Assembly (NCBI GenBank): GCA_015680685.1
Contig: MNCI01009650.1
Span: forward strand, 403,408-467,407
Reading direction: 5' to 3'
Length of the DNA: 64,000 nucleotides
DNA from: Gnetum montanum
Taxonomy: Eukaryota > Streptophyta > Gnetopsida > Gnetales > Gnetaceae
The notes under the pieces were generated by a model, which was not told where the DNA came from, did no database searches, and saw only the letters and a list, made by a program, of their open reading frames with translations. The position numbers and the translations under genes were made by a program. Below are positions 33,018 through 45,779 of the stretch, in pieces. Position 1 is the first letter of the stretch. Each line of letters opens with the position of its first letter.

Positions 33018-34340
33018 TTATATTTGATTTTTGTTGGTAGTTTCTAGCCTAGAAATATTATCTGCCACTACATTTTCCCTACCCCTTTTATTTAAAATAT
33101 CTAGGTCAAATTCTTGGAGTAATAAGCACCATCTCATTATTGTTACATTTTCTATTTTTTTGGTAGCTAAGAATTTAATGGCTAAATGATTAGTATATAC
33201 TCTAGTTTCACATGCTATTAAATAATGTCTAGATTTTTCTAGAGCATATAGAATGGAAAATAATTCTTTTTCTATAGTTGTATAACTCACTTGAGTTTGG
33301 TCTAGACTTTTGGACACATAATAAATCACTCTTGGTTTATTATCAATGTATTGCCCTAAAAATGCCCCTGCTGCTATGTCACTAGTGTTACACATCAAAT
33401 CAAATGGATAATCCCAATTAAGTATATTTAATATTGGGGCTGTAGTGACTCATTTCTTAATTCCAAGAATGCTTCTTGACAGTCATTAGTCCAAACAAAT
33501 GAAGCATATTTTTCTAGGAGCATGTATAATAGCTTAGCAATTTTGAAAAAGTCTTTGATAAAACTCCTATAATACCTAGCATGTCCTAGTAAAGATTGAA
33601 GAGTTTTTAAATTAATTGGAGCTAGAAGAGTAGCTATGGCCCTTACTTTTTCATCATCCATCCTTATCCCATTTTTAGAAATAACATGTCTTATCATGAT
33701 ACTACTTGTAACCATCAAGTGACACTTTTCCCAACTTAATTTTAAATTCTTATTAATACATCTATCTAAGAAATTTTCAAGATGTTTCAAAGTTTCATCA
33801 TAAGTGTTCCCATAAATTCAAAAATCATCCATAAAGACCTCAACATAATTTTCTAACATATGAGAAGAGACTGAGATCATAGCTCTTTGGAAAGTTGCTA
33901 GAGCATTACAAAGATCAAAGGGCATTCATTTATAAGAAAACGTTCCATAAGGACATGTGAATGTTATTTTGTGATGGTGTTTCAAGGCAATAGCTACTTT
34001 ATTGTAGGCACTAAATCTATCCAAAAAACAATAATACTCATGTCATTCTAGCTTTTCTAGAATTTGGTCTATGTATGGTAATGGAAAATGATCCATTTTT
34101 ATATTATGATTTAATCTTCTATAATCCATACAAGCTCTTCATTTTTTGCTTTTTTTGGGACACTACAGTAATGGGGCTTACCCATTCACTATCAGATAAT
34201 GGGTAAATGATCTGTTCTTTCCAAAGTTTTAAAATCTCCTAATTAACAATTTGTTTTAAGGTTGGATTAAATTGTCTCAGGGGGATCTTGACTAGTTTCA
34301 CATCATCCTCTAGATAGATATGGTGTTGGAAAATGTTGGG
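33018..34340 (-). pseudogene. Element A reverse transcriptase and RNase H remnant
   Basis: RT traces from about 34340 down, including FMDDF followed by a stop and IYGNT (33821-33836), a thumb region (HVISKNGIRMDDEKVRAI, GHARYYRSFIKDF; open 33428-33790) and RNase H (open 33018-33398) with DIAAGAFLGQ, VSYTTIEKELFSILYALEK and VYTNHLAIKFL. The Asp of the TDH motif is Asn. Tat/Athila-type sequence style. Confidence 0.85.
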
Positions 34341-34740
34341 TGAGATTCCTTGGTGAAGGTCCTCATAACTCCACTTAAAATGCCTCTGACTTCCTATGGA
34401 AGACTTCTAATAATTTTCCTTCTTGATCATTAGCAAGTTTGGAATTTATTATGATCTAGAAAAACATACTTAAGTGTACTAGGTAGTTTTCTAAGGTCCA
34501 AGGAATATTTATTTTGAAGGTTTACTTATTTCTCCAATAATCACTAAGCCCAAATTCAAAATCTAGTCAAGGAGATCTTGTTATTCTTTAGTTGAGGGAT
34601 CTAAAGGTCCTTCCTCAAAATTATTCAATACTAAGATTTCCCTATCTTATGCCATTGCTAAAGTGGATAAAGTGTAGATCATTCATGCTTCCTTAAATTC
34701 TGCATCTTCTTTTACCTTATTATATATATTTAGTGTAATA

Positions 34741-34745
34741 GTAAG
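34741..34745. repeat. Target-site duplication of E5, left copy (GTAAG)
   Basis: Perfect match to 44732-44736, directly outside the TGATGA...CTCATTA ends of E5. Confidence 0.9.
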
Positions 34746-35584
34746 TGATGACTCTTGTTTAGACATGCTCTAATATTGGAGCCTTGATATCATATACCTG
34801 ATATCGTACCCCAAGACATGATGTCAAATATCCGATATTGTGGGGTATATGCTAGCCTATAAATATAGTGCTTGGGCATTCGATTTGGTAATATGTTTTT
34901 CAGTAGAGTAGCCAAACTCTTGTAGTTTTATTCCATAATCTTAGAGAATAGTCAGTGAGTATCTATAGAGTAGATTTGAGTTAGTTGTATGAAGCCTTAT
35001 TTGAGTGGCAATGTACCTAGACACATTCCATGAATGACAATAAGATCTACATTGATTATTATTTATTGCAACACTTTGACTTGGATTAAATTTACTTTTG
35101 ATGTAATTTATTTTTCATGTACTCAGTTAATATTTACATTTCCATGCATATTAATTAAGCACATAAGTATGATTGCTTCGAGCATACATATGACTCTTGG
35201 TAATCCTAGCAATGCTTAATCTTTGATAACCCAACAACATTATGCATGTTCAGGATGTGCATAGAAAGTGGGATCAGATACTTATGTTAGGGTAGTTAAT
35301 TATTAATTAGGAATTAGATTAGTTGAATTGATTATAAATTGAGTTTTAACCTATTGTTAATTGTAGAAAAATAAAATCTCAAATAATAAAAAATCATATG
35401 CCTCACTATGGACTAAACCATACGTGACAAAGCTACCACTAGTCCAAGTGGAAAGAAAATGAATTGCAATTAAGACATAACGATCTAGATGCCACAACTA
35501 GTCCCATCCATGGAACTCAACCGGATCATGCATGAACGCTTGTGCTTTGTATGGTTGGATGTAGGGGTACCTCGCTGGTCATCA
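34746..35584 (+). mobile_element. 5' LTR of E5
   Basis: 839 bp, TGATGACTCTTG...GTCATCA. U3 has repeated GATATC and CGATAT motifs (34788-34842); TATAAATA at 34858-34865. Diverged from the 3' copy at many positions, indicating an old insertion. Confidence 0.9.
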
Positions 35585-35603
35585 TTGGCACCGTTGCTAA
35601 GGA
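35585..35603 (+). other. E5 primer-binding site (tRNA-Asp type)
   Basis: TTGGCACCGTTGCTAAGGA follows the LTR directly; it is close to the TGGCGCCGTTGCCGGGGA site used by Tat/Athila-type elements. Confidence 0.75.
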
Positions 35604-35744
35604 CCTTTTGGTTGTTACGTGTGATATTTAGGACTTAGTGAAAATTATTCAAAATTGATGGAACAAACCCTAGAGTCATATCACACTTTAAAATAACTAC
35701 AACAATATTTAAAAGCACACTATGATTTTATTTTCTAACATAAA

Positions 35745-37720
35745 ATGTCTTCTTCTCATAGGAGTGATTCTCTGCTCAAGTCTAATAGAGTTAATTAGTA
35801 AGTGCCCCAAAAATACCAAGTGGTATATGCTCCTCCTGATGAGTATGTACCTAACTTCACCTTCATCCTACACTAGGATGAACTGCTATGAAGGCATAAC
35901 ATGAAGGGCAACATTGTGTTGCGCTTGATTAATCCATTCTCGTGATGCTCCACCAAACTCTTATGTGTTTGCAACTCCAAGTACTTCATGTTGAGTACGT
36001 TATACAAGATAGTAACACTAGGGATTATCATCCCACTGAAGCATGATGTCTCAGGAATTGAAAGTTAGAACAATGCTATGAATCTGTGAAGGGGAAGTTC
36101 TTTAGTGATTTTCCATTCCTACTGTACCAAAAAGATGATGTAGAACCCTTCTTTGGGAGTTTTCCATTTAGCGAAACCCCTTTCTTTGACTTTGGGGAAG
36201 GAGGTCAAAACTAGAACCTATAATCCATGATTCACAATCCTAGTTTTGGAAAGAATGGATCTAATGACAAAGGAGGATCCAAAGAGGGTAGTCATGGCAG
36301 GGATGCGAACAAAAAAAATAGAGCATGATCATGGCCTCCATCACCAAAAATGGGGTAGTAGGCATCATGACGATGCTAGTCCTCCTTCCTCTTCATCTTC
36401 ATCATTATCTTCTTCTTCTTTTGGCTCTAATAGCAATTGCAGGGGACGTGATTGTAATGGAGGTGACCAACGAGACCGAGATAATGAAGGGGACCAATAG
36501 ACGAGCTAAGATCAAGGGCATGGGCATTCAGGAAAGAGCCATCTCCATGAAAGAAGGGGTAGTAGAGGGCATCATAGGCACCACAATCAAGGCCTCAATG
36601 AGCCTTTGCTTGCCACTTGGAGTATGCTAAACATTGTAGAGGTAGTAAAAATTCCCACAAGGCATGTAAAGGATAGCTAGATCAAAATGCTAGATATGAA
36701 AAATATTTGTTGATTATAAGGAGGATATAACTCAAATCCATAGAACCATCTCCAAGATTTCCAAGATGCATGTGCCTTATCGAACATAGAAAATGAGTGG
36801 TGAAAGCTTAAGTTATTTTCAAGAAAACTTATTAAAGAAATAGAAAACTAGTATTAGTTCTTAGAATAGGAACCTGTAAAAAAATGTAGTACAATGCTTG
36901 AATTGTTTAATGAAAAATATCAAACGTACTCCAGAGTATCCAACTTAAGAAGGTAGATCCAAGGATGAAAAAAAGGGATACATGAATCCTTAGATGTCAC
37001 CATAGGCCTATACTATTCGTTATTACATAGATGTCCTAGCCATGGTTATTCTTAACTGGACCAACTTCACTACATTATAGACAAGCTTCAATCTAAAATG
37101 AGAAGAACCCTTGGCATCTATGCCCAAGGGTGACTATCAGAATTAAGTGCTTGTTAGATCCAAAAATGATTAAGTAGGTAGCAAAAGAAGAAGGAGAATT
37201 AAGAAAATGAGAAAGTGCAAAAGAGTACAACTGTGATCCTTCCACTCACAAGAGGGAGGTTCAATTTTGTGACAGTGAGGAAGAATCATCACTTGATGAG
37301 GTGGTGAATAGGAAAACCTTGCTACTTCAAAAATTTCAGTATAAAATTATAGCAAAGGTTGATCAATTATGGGACTCCATGGATAGCAGATTTCAAGCTA
37401 TCTTAAAAATTACTGAAGATTCCAAGGAACAAGGTAGTGATCATGAGCGCAAGAGGCATAAGGAAGCTGAACATGCTTATCAAAGAGGCAAGGGTAAGAT
37501 TTTTCCAATAGAGGGAGTTGTAGGAAGCAAATCAAATTATGATGATGGGTGTGACATCTAACATTATGAACATCCTAAGGAATGTTGTCCTATTATGTCA
37601 CACTTACAAGAACCTAGGGCATATGCCTTGAATCCATGACTAGCATAAAGGCAAACACCCATAATATTTCCTTATTCTTAAGGTAATTCTAGGCAATTGC
37701 ACTAGCAATACTAGTATTAT
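35745..37720 (+). pseudogene. E5 gag remnant
   Basis: Starts at ATG 35745 (MSSSHRSDSLLKSN), like E2. A conserved stretch VVYAPPDEYVPNFTFILH aligns with E2 VVYTHLDEYVSNFTFILH. A Ser-rich disordered tract (SSSSSSLSSSSFGSNSN) sits within 36246-36500. The zinc-knuckle region near 37549 reads GCDI, stop, HYEHPKECCP: one Cys codon is now a stop. Further open piece 37301-37561. Capsid/nucleocapsid precursor of the element. Confidence 0.75.
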
Positions 37721-38329
37721 CCAAGTGGAACTCCACTACAATCATACAAACATTATCAATAATAGTAGCGACTATAGTGATGGGTGTTGGCATGGCCAAG
37801 GTAGTAATACCCTTACAAATAACCTAATCCATATGTATATTACGTTTAGTAACCCTTGTCTTCACATTTCTACTTTTCAACCTCACTACTACCCTCCTAA
37901 TTATTATCAAATTCATTCTCCACATGAAAGGAGGAATACTACCTTTTACCCTTATCCTTCTCTTTTTCCTACACATTCTCCTCCATCCTTCACACAGCTA
38001 CCACCTCCTCCATCTATGCAAGGTGAATCCCTAGCTCAATCGTAACAATGCAATGCTACCAGGGCCATTAATCTACAACTGGTTCATCAACCAAGTGGTT
38101 TAGACACTTGATCAAAGAAAAGACCTTTCTTCCAACCCAACAATCCACCTAAGCCCTCACATACATCTGCAGTTGGAAATCTTGTTCCTCCATCTTTCTT
38201 TGTATCAAATTCTTTTGAGTCCCCTTCAAACCAAATATTTCCAAGGATCCATACTATTATGCTTACTCATGCTATATTTGATTGGATCCATGTTGGAAAC
38301 CTTCCTAGGAAATTAGTTGATTGTAGTAG

Positions 38330-38760
38330 TCCTCTTATTTATTTGTAGATTTCCAGGAATGAACCGTGTAAGGCTCTTCTTGATTTAGGTTCTTGTGTCA
38401 ACTTAATTTCCCATGAGATGTATACTGCATGGAACCAACCTCCTCTAAAGAAAAGTAATATCATATTAGAATTGGTAGACTAGTTCATCACTATTTCATT
38501 AGAACTGGCAGAAGACATTGTGACCACTATTTTTGGGTGGTCTTATCCTACTGATTTTTTAGTGATCAAGGTGGAGAACTGCAAAGGGGACTTTGTAATC
38601 ATCATGGAAAGGACATGGCTAAGCACTATTGATGCAAAAATGGACATCAATCATCTTTTAGTTGAAATATTTAAAGAAAATGCATTTTGGAGGATAGAGA
38701 AGAAGCAAGTCCCATGCACCATGCATAGTGATACAGGGTGTAATTATGTATAGAAATTTT
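38330..38760 (+). pseudogene. E5 retropepsin-like protease remnant
   Basis: The active-site loop reads CKALLDLGSCVNLISHEMY: Asp kept, Leu in place of Thr/Ser. Then LPPLKKSN-like spacing, VEDIVTT-like segment and open stretch 38520-38753 (VENCKGDFVIIMERTWLS). Aligns along its length with E2 14711-15256, where the Asp is Tyr. Confidence 0.8.
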
Positions 38761-39199
38761 GAATAGTGAAACAAGTATCCATCTCTACATGCAAGAAGTG
38801 TGCACCAAAAGCTAATATTCAAAGGTGTTTGTATGTAGTAGCCATAAAACAAGACGGCACCTAATGGCTGACCATTGATTCTAAGAGCAACACACTTTAC
38901 ATGGAACCTACTAAGAGCTTGACATGCGCATATGTCACAAGCATGGATGAACTAGGGCAAATTCATCACCAACTCTCTAATAATGAAAATGATGATACCT
39001 ATTAGGGAGAGTTGGAAATTATTCAAAATTTTGAGTAAGAGCCCCTTGAATTAAAAACTCTACAAACTGGCATGGAATATGTATTCTTAAAAAATGAATA
39101 TCTAGTAATAATCAATGCAAATCTTGGTCAACAATAAAAAAAGATGCTATCAAAAGTGGTTGAAAAATGGTTATCAACCTTTGCTTGATCATATCCTGA

Positions 39200-40570
39200 A
39201 CTCACAGGGATTGATCCTAGGATATGCCATCATTGTATCTACACTGATCTAGCCATGAAGCCAAAGAGACAGCCCTAAAGGTGATTAAACCCCAAACTGA
39301 AGCAAATTATCAAGGAGGAAATTGAACAACTCTTCAAGGTGGGATTTATCTATTGCATTACTGATAGCAAGTGGGTTAGTCCACTCATTATTGTGCCCAG
39401 GAAAGATGGTAGGTGGTAGGTCTGCATTGATTTCAACTATTGAATATGGCAACATTCAAGGTCCATTTCCAGTTGGTATTCATTAATCAAGTATTAGACA
39501 CAATATCCAGGCATTTCTACTACAGTTTTCTAGATGGTTATAGTGGCTATCCCCAAATCTAGATCACACCAGAGGTCCAGGCCAAAATAACATTTGAAAG
39601 TCATTTGGGGAAATTTGCATATTGCATGATGAATTTTGGTCTATGCAATGCCCTTACTACATTCCAATGCCTGGTCCTTAGCATTTTTCAACAGTAAATC
39701 GATAGCGATGTGGAAGTCTTCATGGATGACTTTTCCACCTATGGAGCTACATTTGAGCAAGCCTTGGACCACCTTAAGCAAGTGCTAAAATGATGTGTTG
39801 AAACAAATTTATAGCTCAATTGGAAAAAGAGTCATTTTATAGTCTAAGAGGGCATTGTGTTGGGGCATAGAATATCACAAGCAGGAATTGACATTAACTA
39901 TGAAAAAATAAGGATCATCCAAGGAATAACCCACCAAGAAAAAATCATCAAAGATGTTTAGTTATTCCTTGGACATACTGGCTACTACTGGTGATTCATA
40001 GAGAATTTCTCTAAAATCAAAAATCATTGGCTAAGTTAACAAAGAAAGATACTCCATTTTTTTAGACCGAGTGTGAAAAATCATTCTATTAACTAAAGGA
40101 AAAACCTGTAGAAACTTCAATTCTACAGGCACCGAATTGGTCTAGATCATTTCATGTTATGACAGATGCATCAAATTATGTCTTGGGAGCTATTCTTATG
40201 TAGATGGATGAAAAGAAACATTCATATTACATCCATTGCACAAGTTGAAGCATTGTGGGTACACAACTAAACTACACCATCACTATAAAAGAATTGATGA
40301 TAGTTGTGTTTGTTCTAGAGAAGTTTAAGCATTATGTGCTTAGATACAAAGTGTTTGTATGCACAGATCATAGTGCCATATGCTTCCTAATGAACAAGCT
40401 GATGGTGAGCTCCCGAGTTATACAGTGGTTGGTTATCTTATAGGAATTGGATCTTACAATGGTAGATCAAAAGGGCATTGAGAATATGACCACTGACCAC
40501 TTGCCTTGGTTGTGGTGGGACAACAAAGAGGAGGAAAGCCAACTATCTAATCTATTTCCTAATGAACTTC
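39200..40570 (+). pseudogene. E5 reverse transcriptase and RNase H remnant
   Basis: RT trace: IIVPRKDGRWWVCIDF (near 39390), SFLDGYSGYPQI, FGLCNALTTFQ, then the catalytic VFMDDFSTYG (39714-39743) intact. The connection region is broken by frameshifts around 40030-40130. RNase H: RSFHVMTDASNYVLGAIL (40143 on), then TIKELMIVVFVLEKFKHYVL and VFVCTDHSAICFL (open 40255-40443). The MTDAS and TDH catalytic positions are kept. At least ten stops overall. Confidence 0.85.
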
Positions 40571-40589
40571 TCTTTGTCGAGGCTGTTAC

Positions 40590-41913
40590 TAAATAATTAC
40601 CCATTGAACCTAAATGGTATGATGGCATTCTCACCTATATTCTCACCCAGGAGATGCCACAAGGGTTGGACCATTGGAAGAAACAACAATTTCTTCACCA
40701 GGTAAAAAACTTCATGGAGATCAACAAACACCTCTACAAGGTGTATGCCAATGGCTTGGTTTATTGGCATGTCTTTGATACTGATCAACTATGCATTCTC
40801 CAAGATACTTATGAAGGTCCTTGTGGGTTCCACTATGCTAGGAGACACATGGCCATTAAAACTCTAATGGTAGGGTATTATTGGCCAACAATCTTTAGGG
40901 ATGCTCATCAATACGTCCACTCTTGTGAATGCTGCCAATGAGATGGTGGAATGACTGCTCAAATCGAGGAACCTCAACAATGGACCCAACCATTGAAACC
41001 CTTTGACATTTGGCCATTAATTTCATGGGTTCCATCATGCCCATGTCAAATGAAAAGGCATACATCATAGTCATTGTTGACTATTGTATGAAATGGGCAG
41101 AAGTAGTAACCATCATTAATTGTACATCTTCTATTATTGCTCAGTTTATACAAAAAAATGTTGTAAACAAGTTTGGTGTGCCACATGCATTAATTTCTAA
41201 TAATGGAACTCACTTTATATGTACTACCCTTCAAAATCTTATGTAACACTTGGGGGTTGAACATAAACTAACAACACCCTACCATCCCCAAGCCAATGGT
41301 TAAGCTGAGGTTACAAATAGGAAAATCAAAAAGATTCTAACAAGAATTGTCAACAAATATAGGAAGGACTAGAACACAAAACTCAAAATTTCTCTTTGGG
41401 CCTACCACTCAACATGGAAACTTCCTATAGGCTATTCTCCCTATGAGCTAGTGTACGAATAATTACCAACACTTCCTATTCAATCCAAGATCCATACACT
41501 TTCAACAGCCTATGACCTCAACATAGACTTGAGTCTAGCATAAAAAGAAAGATTAATGAATCTTAACTTACTAGAAAAAAACCAATTGGCCATCCTATCA
41601 TCTAACAAGTTGCACAAGGAATTCAACAAAAAGCACCATGACTTTAGAATTAGAAAAGTCAAATTTCAACCAAGAGATAAAGTCCTCTACTAGAACCTCA
41701 CATACGTACCTCAGCGAACTAAGTTCTAGATGTTGGGGGAAGGACCTTATATAATTTATGAAACATTTCATTCTAGGGCTATGATGATCTGCAAACCTGA
41801 GAGTCCAAACAAGAAACAACTGGTTAACATACAATAAGTCAAACCTTTCCATAAGCATAAGCCAACTAATTCAACAAACATCTCATCAAATGGACTACCA
41901 GATTCAATCTTTT
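40590..41913 (+). pseudogene. E5 integrase remnant
   Basis: HHCC zinc site is readable (HYARRHMAIKTLMVGYYW and HSCECCQ, open 40654-40941). The core follows (open 41010-41246): AINFMGS and LISNNGTHF have Asn at both the first and second DDE positions; the Glu region (AEVTNRKIKKI) is kept after a stop. A C-terminal region GYSPYELVYE to about 41913 matches E2 11910-12182. It could not catalyse strand transfer as it stands. Confidence 0.8.
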
Positions 41914-43895
41914 AAATCTCCTTTTTCCAACTTATTCATCAAGGAGATGGCCATCCATGCTAATTATATAAGTAGCTCCTCAGTTTTTCACCCTTTTTTT
42001 TAAAAACATTTTTGTTTTTCACCTTGTTATTTTTACAACTTTTTGTTTTACACATTCTTTATCTTAGACCTTTCTATTTTTACATTATTGATTTTTCACA
42101 ATTTTTTTTACAACATCATTAGTATGTTTTATTTTTCTTAATTATTTTACAATTTCTTGTACATTTTCCTTTTTTTGGATGTGATTCTCTTATTATGTTT
42201 TAATAATAACATGCCTTATTGCCAACTAGGTATACTGTGTTTGATTGATATGGACATGTGCTATCTAATTATTGAATTGTTGGTATCTGGATTCTAGCTT
42301 TGAATTTTGTTATTGATAATTAGGACATGGTTTCTTTTTCATGCAATAGGTAATGAGTCCACAACATCTACCCATTCACAAACTTTATGGTTTTCCTTAT
42401 TCTAGAAATGTGCAATCTCTTTATCATTAATAAAACTTTAACGAATTTGTAACTTTGGTAGTTTTTGGATTTGGAAAGGATTCAAAGGTTTAAATAGGGA
42501 GTGAATTGAACAGGATTTGGTACTCTTTGTGCCTTTTTGCTTACTTGGGTGCATGTGTGTTTTCATGGATTTTTTACCATTTCGTGTCGACCAATAATAG
42601 GAAGTTGAATAAGTCTTTGCATGGTGTGGTTCTTATTAATAATAAAAAAAAAATGAGAATTCAAAGCACATTCCTTAGACAAAATAAATGGGCTACAAGC
42701 ACTAGTTATGGGATTAGAAAGACATGTTACCCATGCCTAAAGGTCCCCTCTAACTTAGCCCCTTCCTCACTTTCTACTTCTCTTTTCTTCTCTAATAAGG
42801 AATGATGGTTTTTCTGTGGGAGCACTCTTATGTCTTAGGTAGGTGGACTGGTCTTAGAATGGTGATGCAATGTCACTAAATGTGGTTGATTTTGGTTTCG
42901 ACTAAGGATGGATTTTATCAAGTCATTTAACCATAAATTCACAAGGGACTTCATGTGACCTTAATCAAGAACTCCATTCCACTGTCTCTCTCTCATCCAC
43001 CTATGTTGTTCATCTCTCACCTCACTTTCAGTTTCATGTTCTTGTTTGATGTCCCATTTTGATGTGTCAAAATTCTTAGGTAGTTTTTTCTAGGTTTTGG
43101 TCTTTAAATCTCCATAACCATCGATCATCCATGAGGCCCATGGACTCCTCAAGTTGAAGTTATGCAAGGGCAATAAAAGTCCTATGGTTGCTTTGGGGAG
43201 GACCCACTTGTAGATATTTTGGTTGGGTTAGTTAAGCTCTTTACCCATAGACATTCTCACAATCAAACCCTTTTTCATGCCTCATTAATGGCATCCAATT
43301 GTGTGCATCTTTACAACATTTTCTAGTAAATCCTCTTTTTATTGTTGTGAATTCTTAAACCCTCTTCAAGCATTTCATCACATTTAAACTTTCAAAATTT
43401 AATGGACTACTTATCCATTTCACCTATTTTTCAACTTTCCCACTAATACTATTAATGAAATAAATACATCATAATCACAACCTAGCCACTTGTAACCACC
43501 GACAAGACAAGGTACTTAAAAGCTATACATTACACATTGCATACTAATATGTGGTTTTGTTGTGATTGTAGTAGAAAGCATAGACTGAAAGCAAGATTGT
43601 CTTCATAAAAGAATAAGGAGCAGCACCATGTGACAAGGACTATTCATGATCGTTGATTCTTCTCCCTCACGTTTCAATTGCTAGAGGATTTGGATGGTAG
43701 TTTTATTCAGGGTGTTCACTTCTCTTGTCATGAACACCCAATTTTGTAAAATATTGTAATCCTTACACTTGAGCACTTAGAGTTTGTTTGTTTCATATGA
43801 GTTAGTCTAAATGTTAGTCAATAATTCCATACCTACCCAATATGTGTAAAGAACTTATTCCTCCTCTTGTCCACTCAAGGATGAGTTTTTATTTA
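41914..43895 (+). other. E5 3' noncoding region
   Basis: T-rich stretch at 42000-42180, then noncoding sequence with no conserved ORF (the frame at 42506-42805 has no match in E2 or E3). It contains the stem-loop motif at 43159-43216. Confidence 0.6.
43159..43216 (+). other. Conserved stem-loop motif in E5 (partly decayed)
   Basis: Left arm GTTATGCAAG (43159-43168) and the inner TTTGGGGAGGACCCACTTG are as in E3; the outer half of the right arm has changed after CTTG. Confidence 0.55.
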
Positions 43896-43907
43896 GTCAT
43901 GGGGGTA

Positions 43908-44731
43908 TGATGAATTGTGGTTAGACATGCTTCAATATTAGAGCCTTGATATCAGATACCCAATATCGAACCCCAAGATGCAATGTCAAATATCCGATAT
44001 TTCAGGATATATATCGACCTATAAATATAGCACTTGGGCACATAATTTGGTAATAAGTTTTTCAGTAGAGTAGCCAAACTCTTGTAGTTTTATTTTGTAA
44101 TCTTATAGAATAGTTAGTGAGTGCTTGTAGAGCGGATCATAGTTAGTTGTATGAAGTCTTATTTGAGTGGCAATGTACCTGGACACATTCCATGAATGAC
44201 AATAAGATCAAGATTGATTCTTATTCATTGCAGCACTTTGACTTAGATTAGATTTACTTTGTCATGTGCTTAGTTAATATTTACATTTCCATGCATATTA
44301 ATTAATCACATAAGTACAACCACTTCAAGCATGCGTATGACTCTTGGTAGTCCCAATAACACTTAACGTTTGGTAATGCAGTAGTGTTATACATGTCCAA
44401 GATATGCATGGAAAGTGGGATTGAATACTTATGTTAGGATAGTTGATTATTAATTAGTAGTTAGATTAGTTGACTTGATTATAAATTAAGTTTCAACCTA
44501 TTGTTAATTGTAGAAAAATAAATTATAAAATAATAAAAAATCATATGCCTCACTCTGGACTAAACCATACATGACAAAGCTACCACTAGTCCAAGTGGGA
44601 AGATAGCGAACTATGATTAAGACATAATGATCTAAATGCCACAACTAGTCCCATCCACGAAATTCAACCAAATTGTGTATGAATGCTTGTGATTCATATG
44701 GTTCAGTGTAGGGGTACCTCACTACTCATTA
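43908..44731 (+). mobile_element. 3' LTR of E5
   Basis: 824 bp, preceded by polypurine tract TCATGGGGGTA, start TGATGAATTGTGG, end ACTCATTA; TATAAATA at 44020-44027. Confidence 0.9.
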
Positions 44732-44736
44732 GTAAG

Positions 44737-45143
44737 GTTGGCTAAAGAGAGTTGAAGTTTCCTAATCTACAATTAATTATTGCTTCAGCTATTGCTAGCC
44801 AAGGTCTACCTAATATAATAGGAAAACAATTAGGATCTTTTACTTCCAAAAAAACAAAGTCAATTGGATAGTTTTCTTTTTTCACCTCTATTATCAAGTC
44901 CTCAACTATTCCTATTTGCTTAACATTTGATCCATTAGCCAATGATATGGTCATGTTTACTCTGATGCCTTCAATATTAAGCATCCTAGCCATTTCAAGA
45001 GGCATGATATTAATGATGGCTTCTAAATCTAGTAATGCATTTTTGATCACTTGGCCATTTATTTTGATTGGGATGACAGGGACTCCTGGGTCTTGGTACT
45101 TTGAAATCTCATGACTTTTTATGAGTTGAGAAATATTATCCAC
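44737..45143 (-). pseudogene. Element A protease remnant
   Basis: Open for 133 codons: VPVIPIKINGQVIKNALLDL, then EAIINIMPLEMAR, GSNVKQIGIVEDLIIEV and FPIILGRPWLA, a recognisable retropepsin order. The DTG-type triad reads D-L-E: Asp kept, Gly replaced by Glu. E5 inserted a few codons after the domain. Confidence 0.85.
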
Positions 45144-45779
45144 TAGATAAACCTATTTAGGAATTTTTTCCTTTCTTTTCTTAGTACATAGTTCCCTTAA
45201 GTATTTAGCAAAAAGAGGTATGTCTTTTACTACTTTTTCCAAAGGAATATGTAAGTATAATTCACTAAACATTTTTTTATATGGGCTTTAGTTGTGAAGT
45301 CCTCTTGTAACCTTTTATGAAAAGGAGGTAAAATTGATTATTTAGAGAATAGTGGTTGTTTTTTCTTTTACCTAGTTGGTTGACTCTCCTCATTTGATAC
45401 TTGTGGCTATACTTCTTCTTATGTCCCTACCTCCTGAAATCTCACCTTTTTTTGGGGTTTTAGTTCAATTATTTTTCCACTTCTTGTAGTAATGGAATGT
45501 AATTACTCTTTTCCTTTTCTTTGAGGTGTGGGATTAGGTTCAAGTTGGGCTGGTAACTCATTTTTTATTAGGTCTTGAAATTTTCTTCTAGTCTCACTCA
45601 TAAATTGTCTACTTTCTTTTATGAAAGAAGTGAGGCTTTGGGTGAGTTTATCAAGTCTTCATTGGTTGGATTCTTAAATGGCCTAAAATTATTTTGAGGA
45701 TATTGTTCTAGGTAAAATGGTCATTGAGGAAAGTTCACTGTTGGTTGGCTCTTATATTGTTGGAAAGCCTTCACTGACT

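Larger units (their letters stand above)
34746..44731 (+). mobile_element. Ty3 (Tat/Athila-type) LTR retrotransposon E5, nested in element A
   Basis: Direct LTRs 34746-35584 and 43908-44731, primer site at 35585, polypurine tract at 43896-43907, perfect GTAAG duplication, total 9986 bp. Coding order is gag, protease, RT, RNase H, integrase on the plus strand, followed by about 2 kb noncoding. Every domain is readable but contains stops and shifts, and integrase lacks two catalytic Asp residues. It is the best-preserved full-length pol set in the window and a close relative of E2. Confidence 0.9.

Noticed and set aside
42506-42805. Possible gene in the E5 3' region
   Set aside because: The frame has no counterpart in the homologous regions of E2 or E3 and no recognisable motif.
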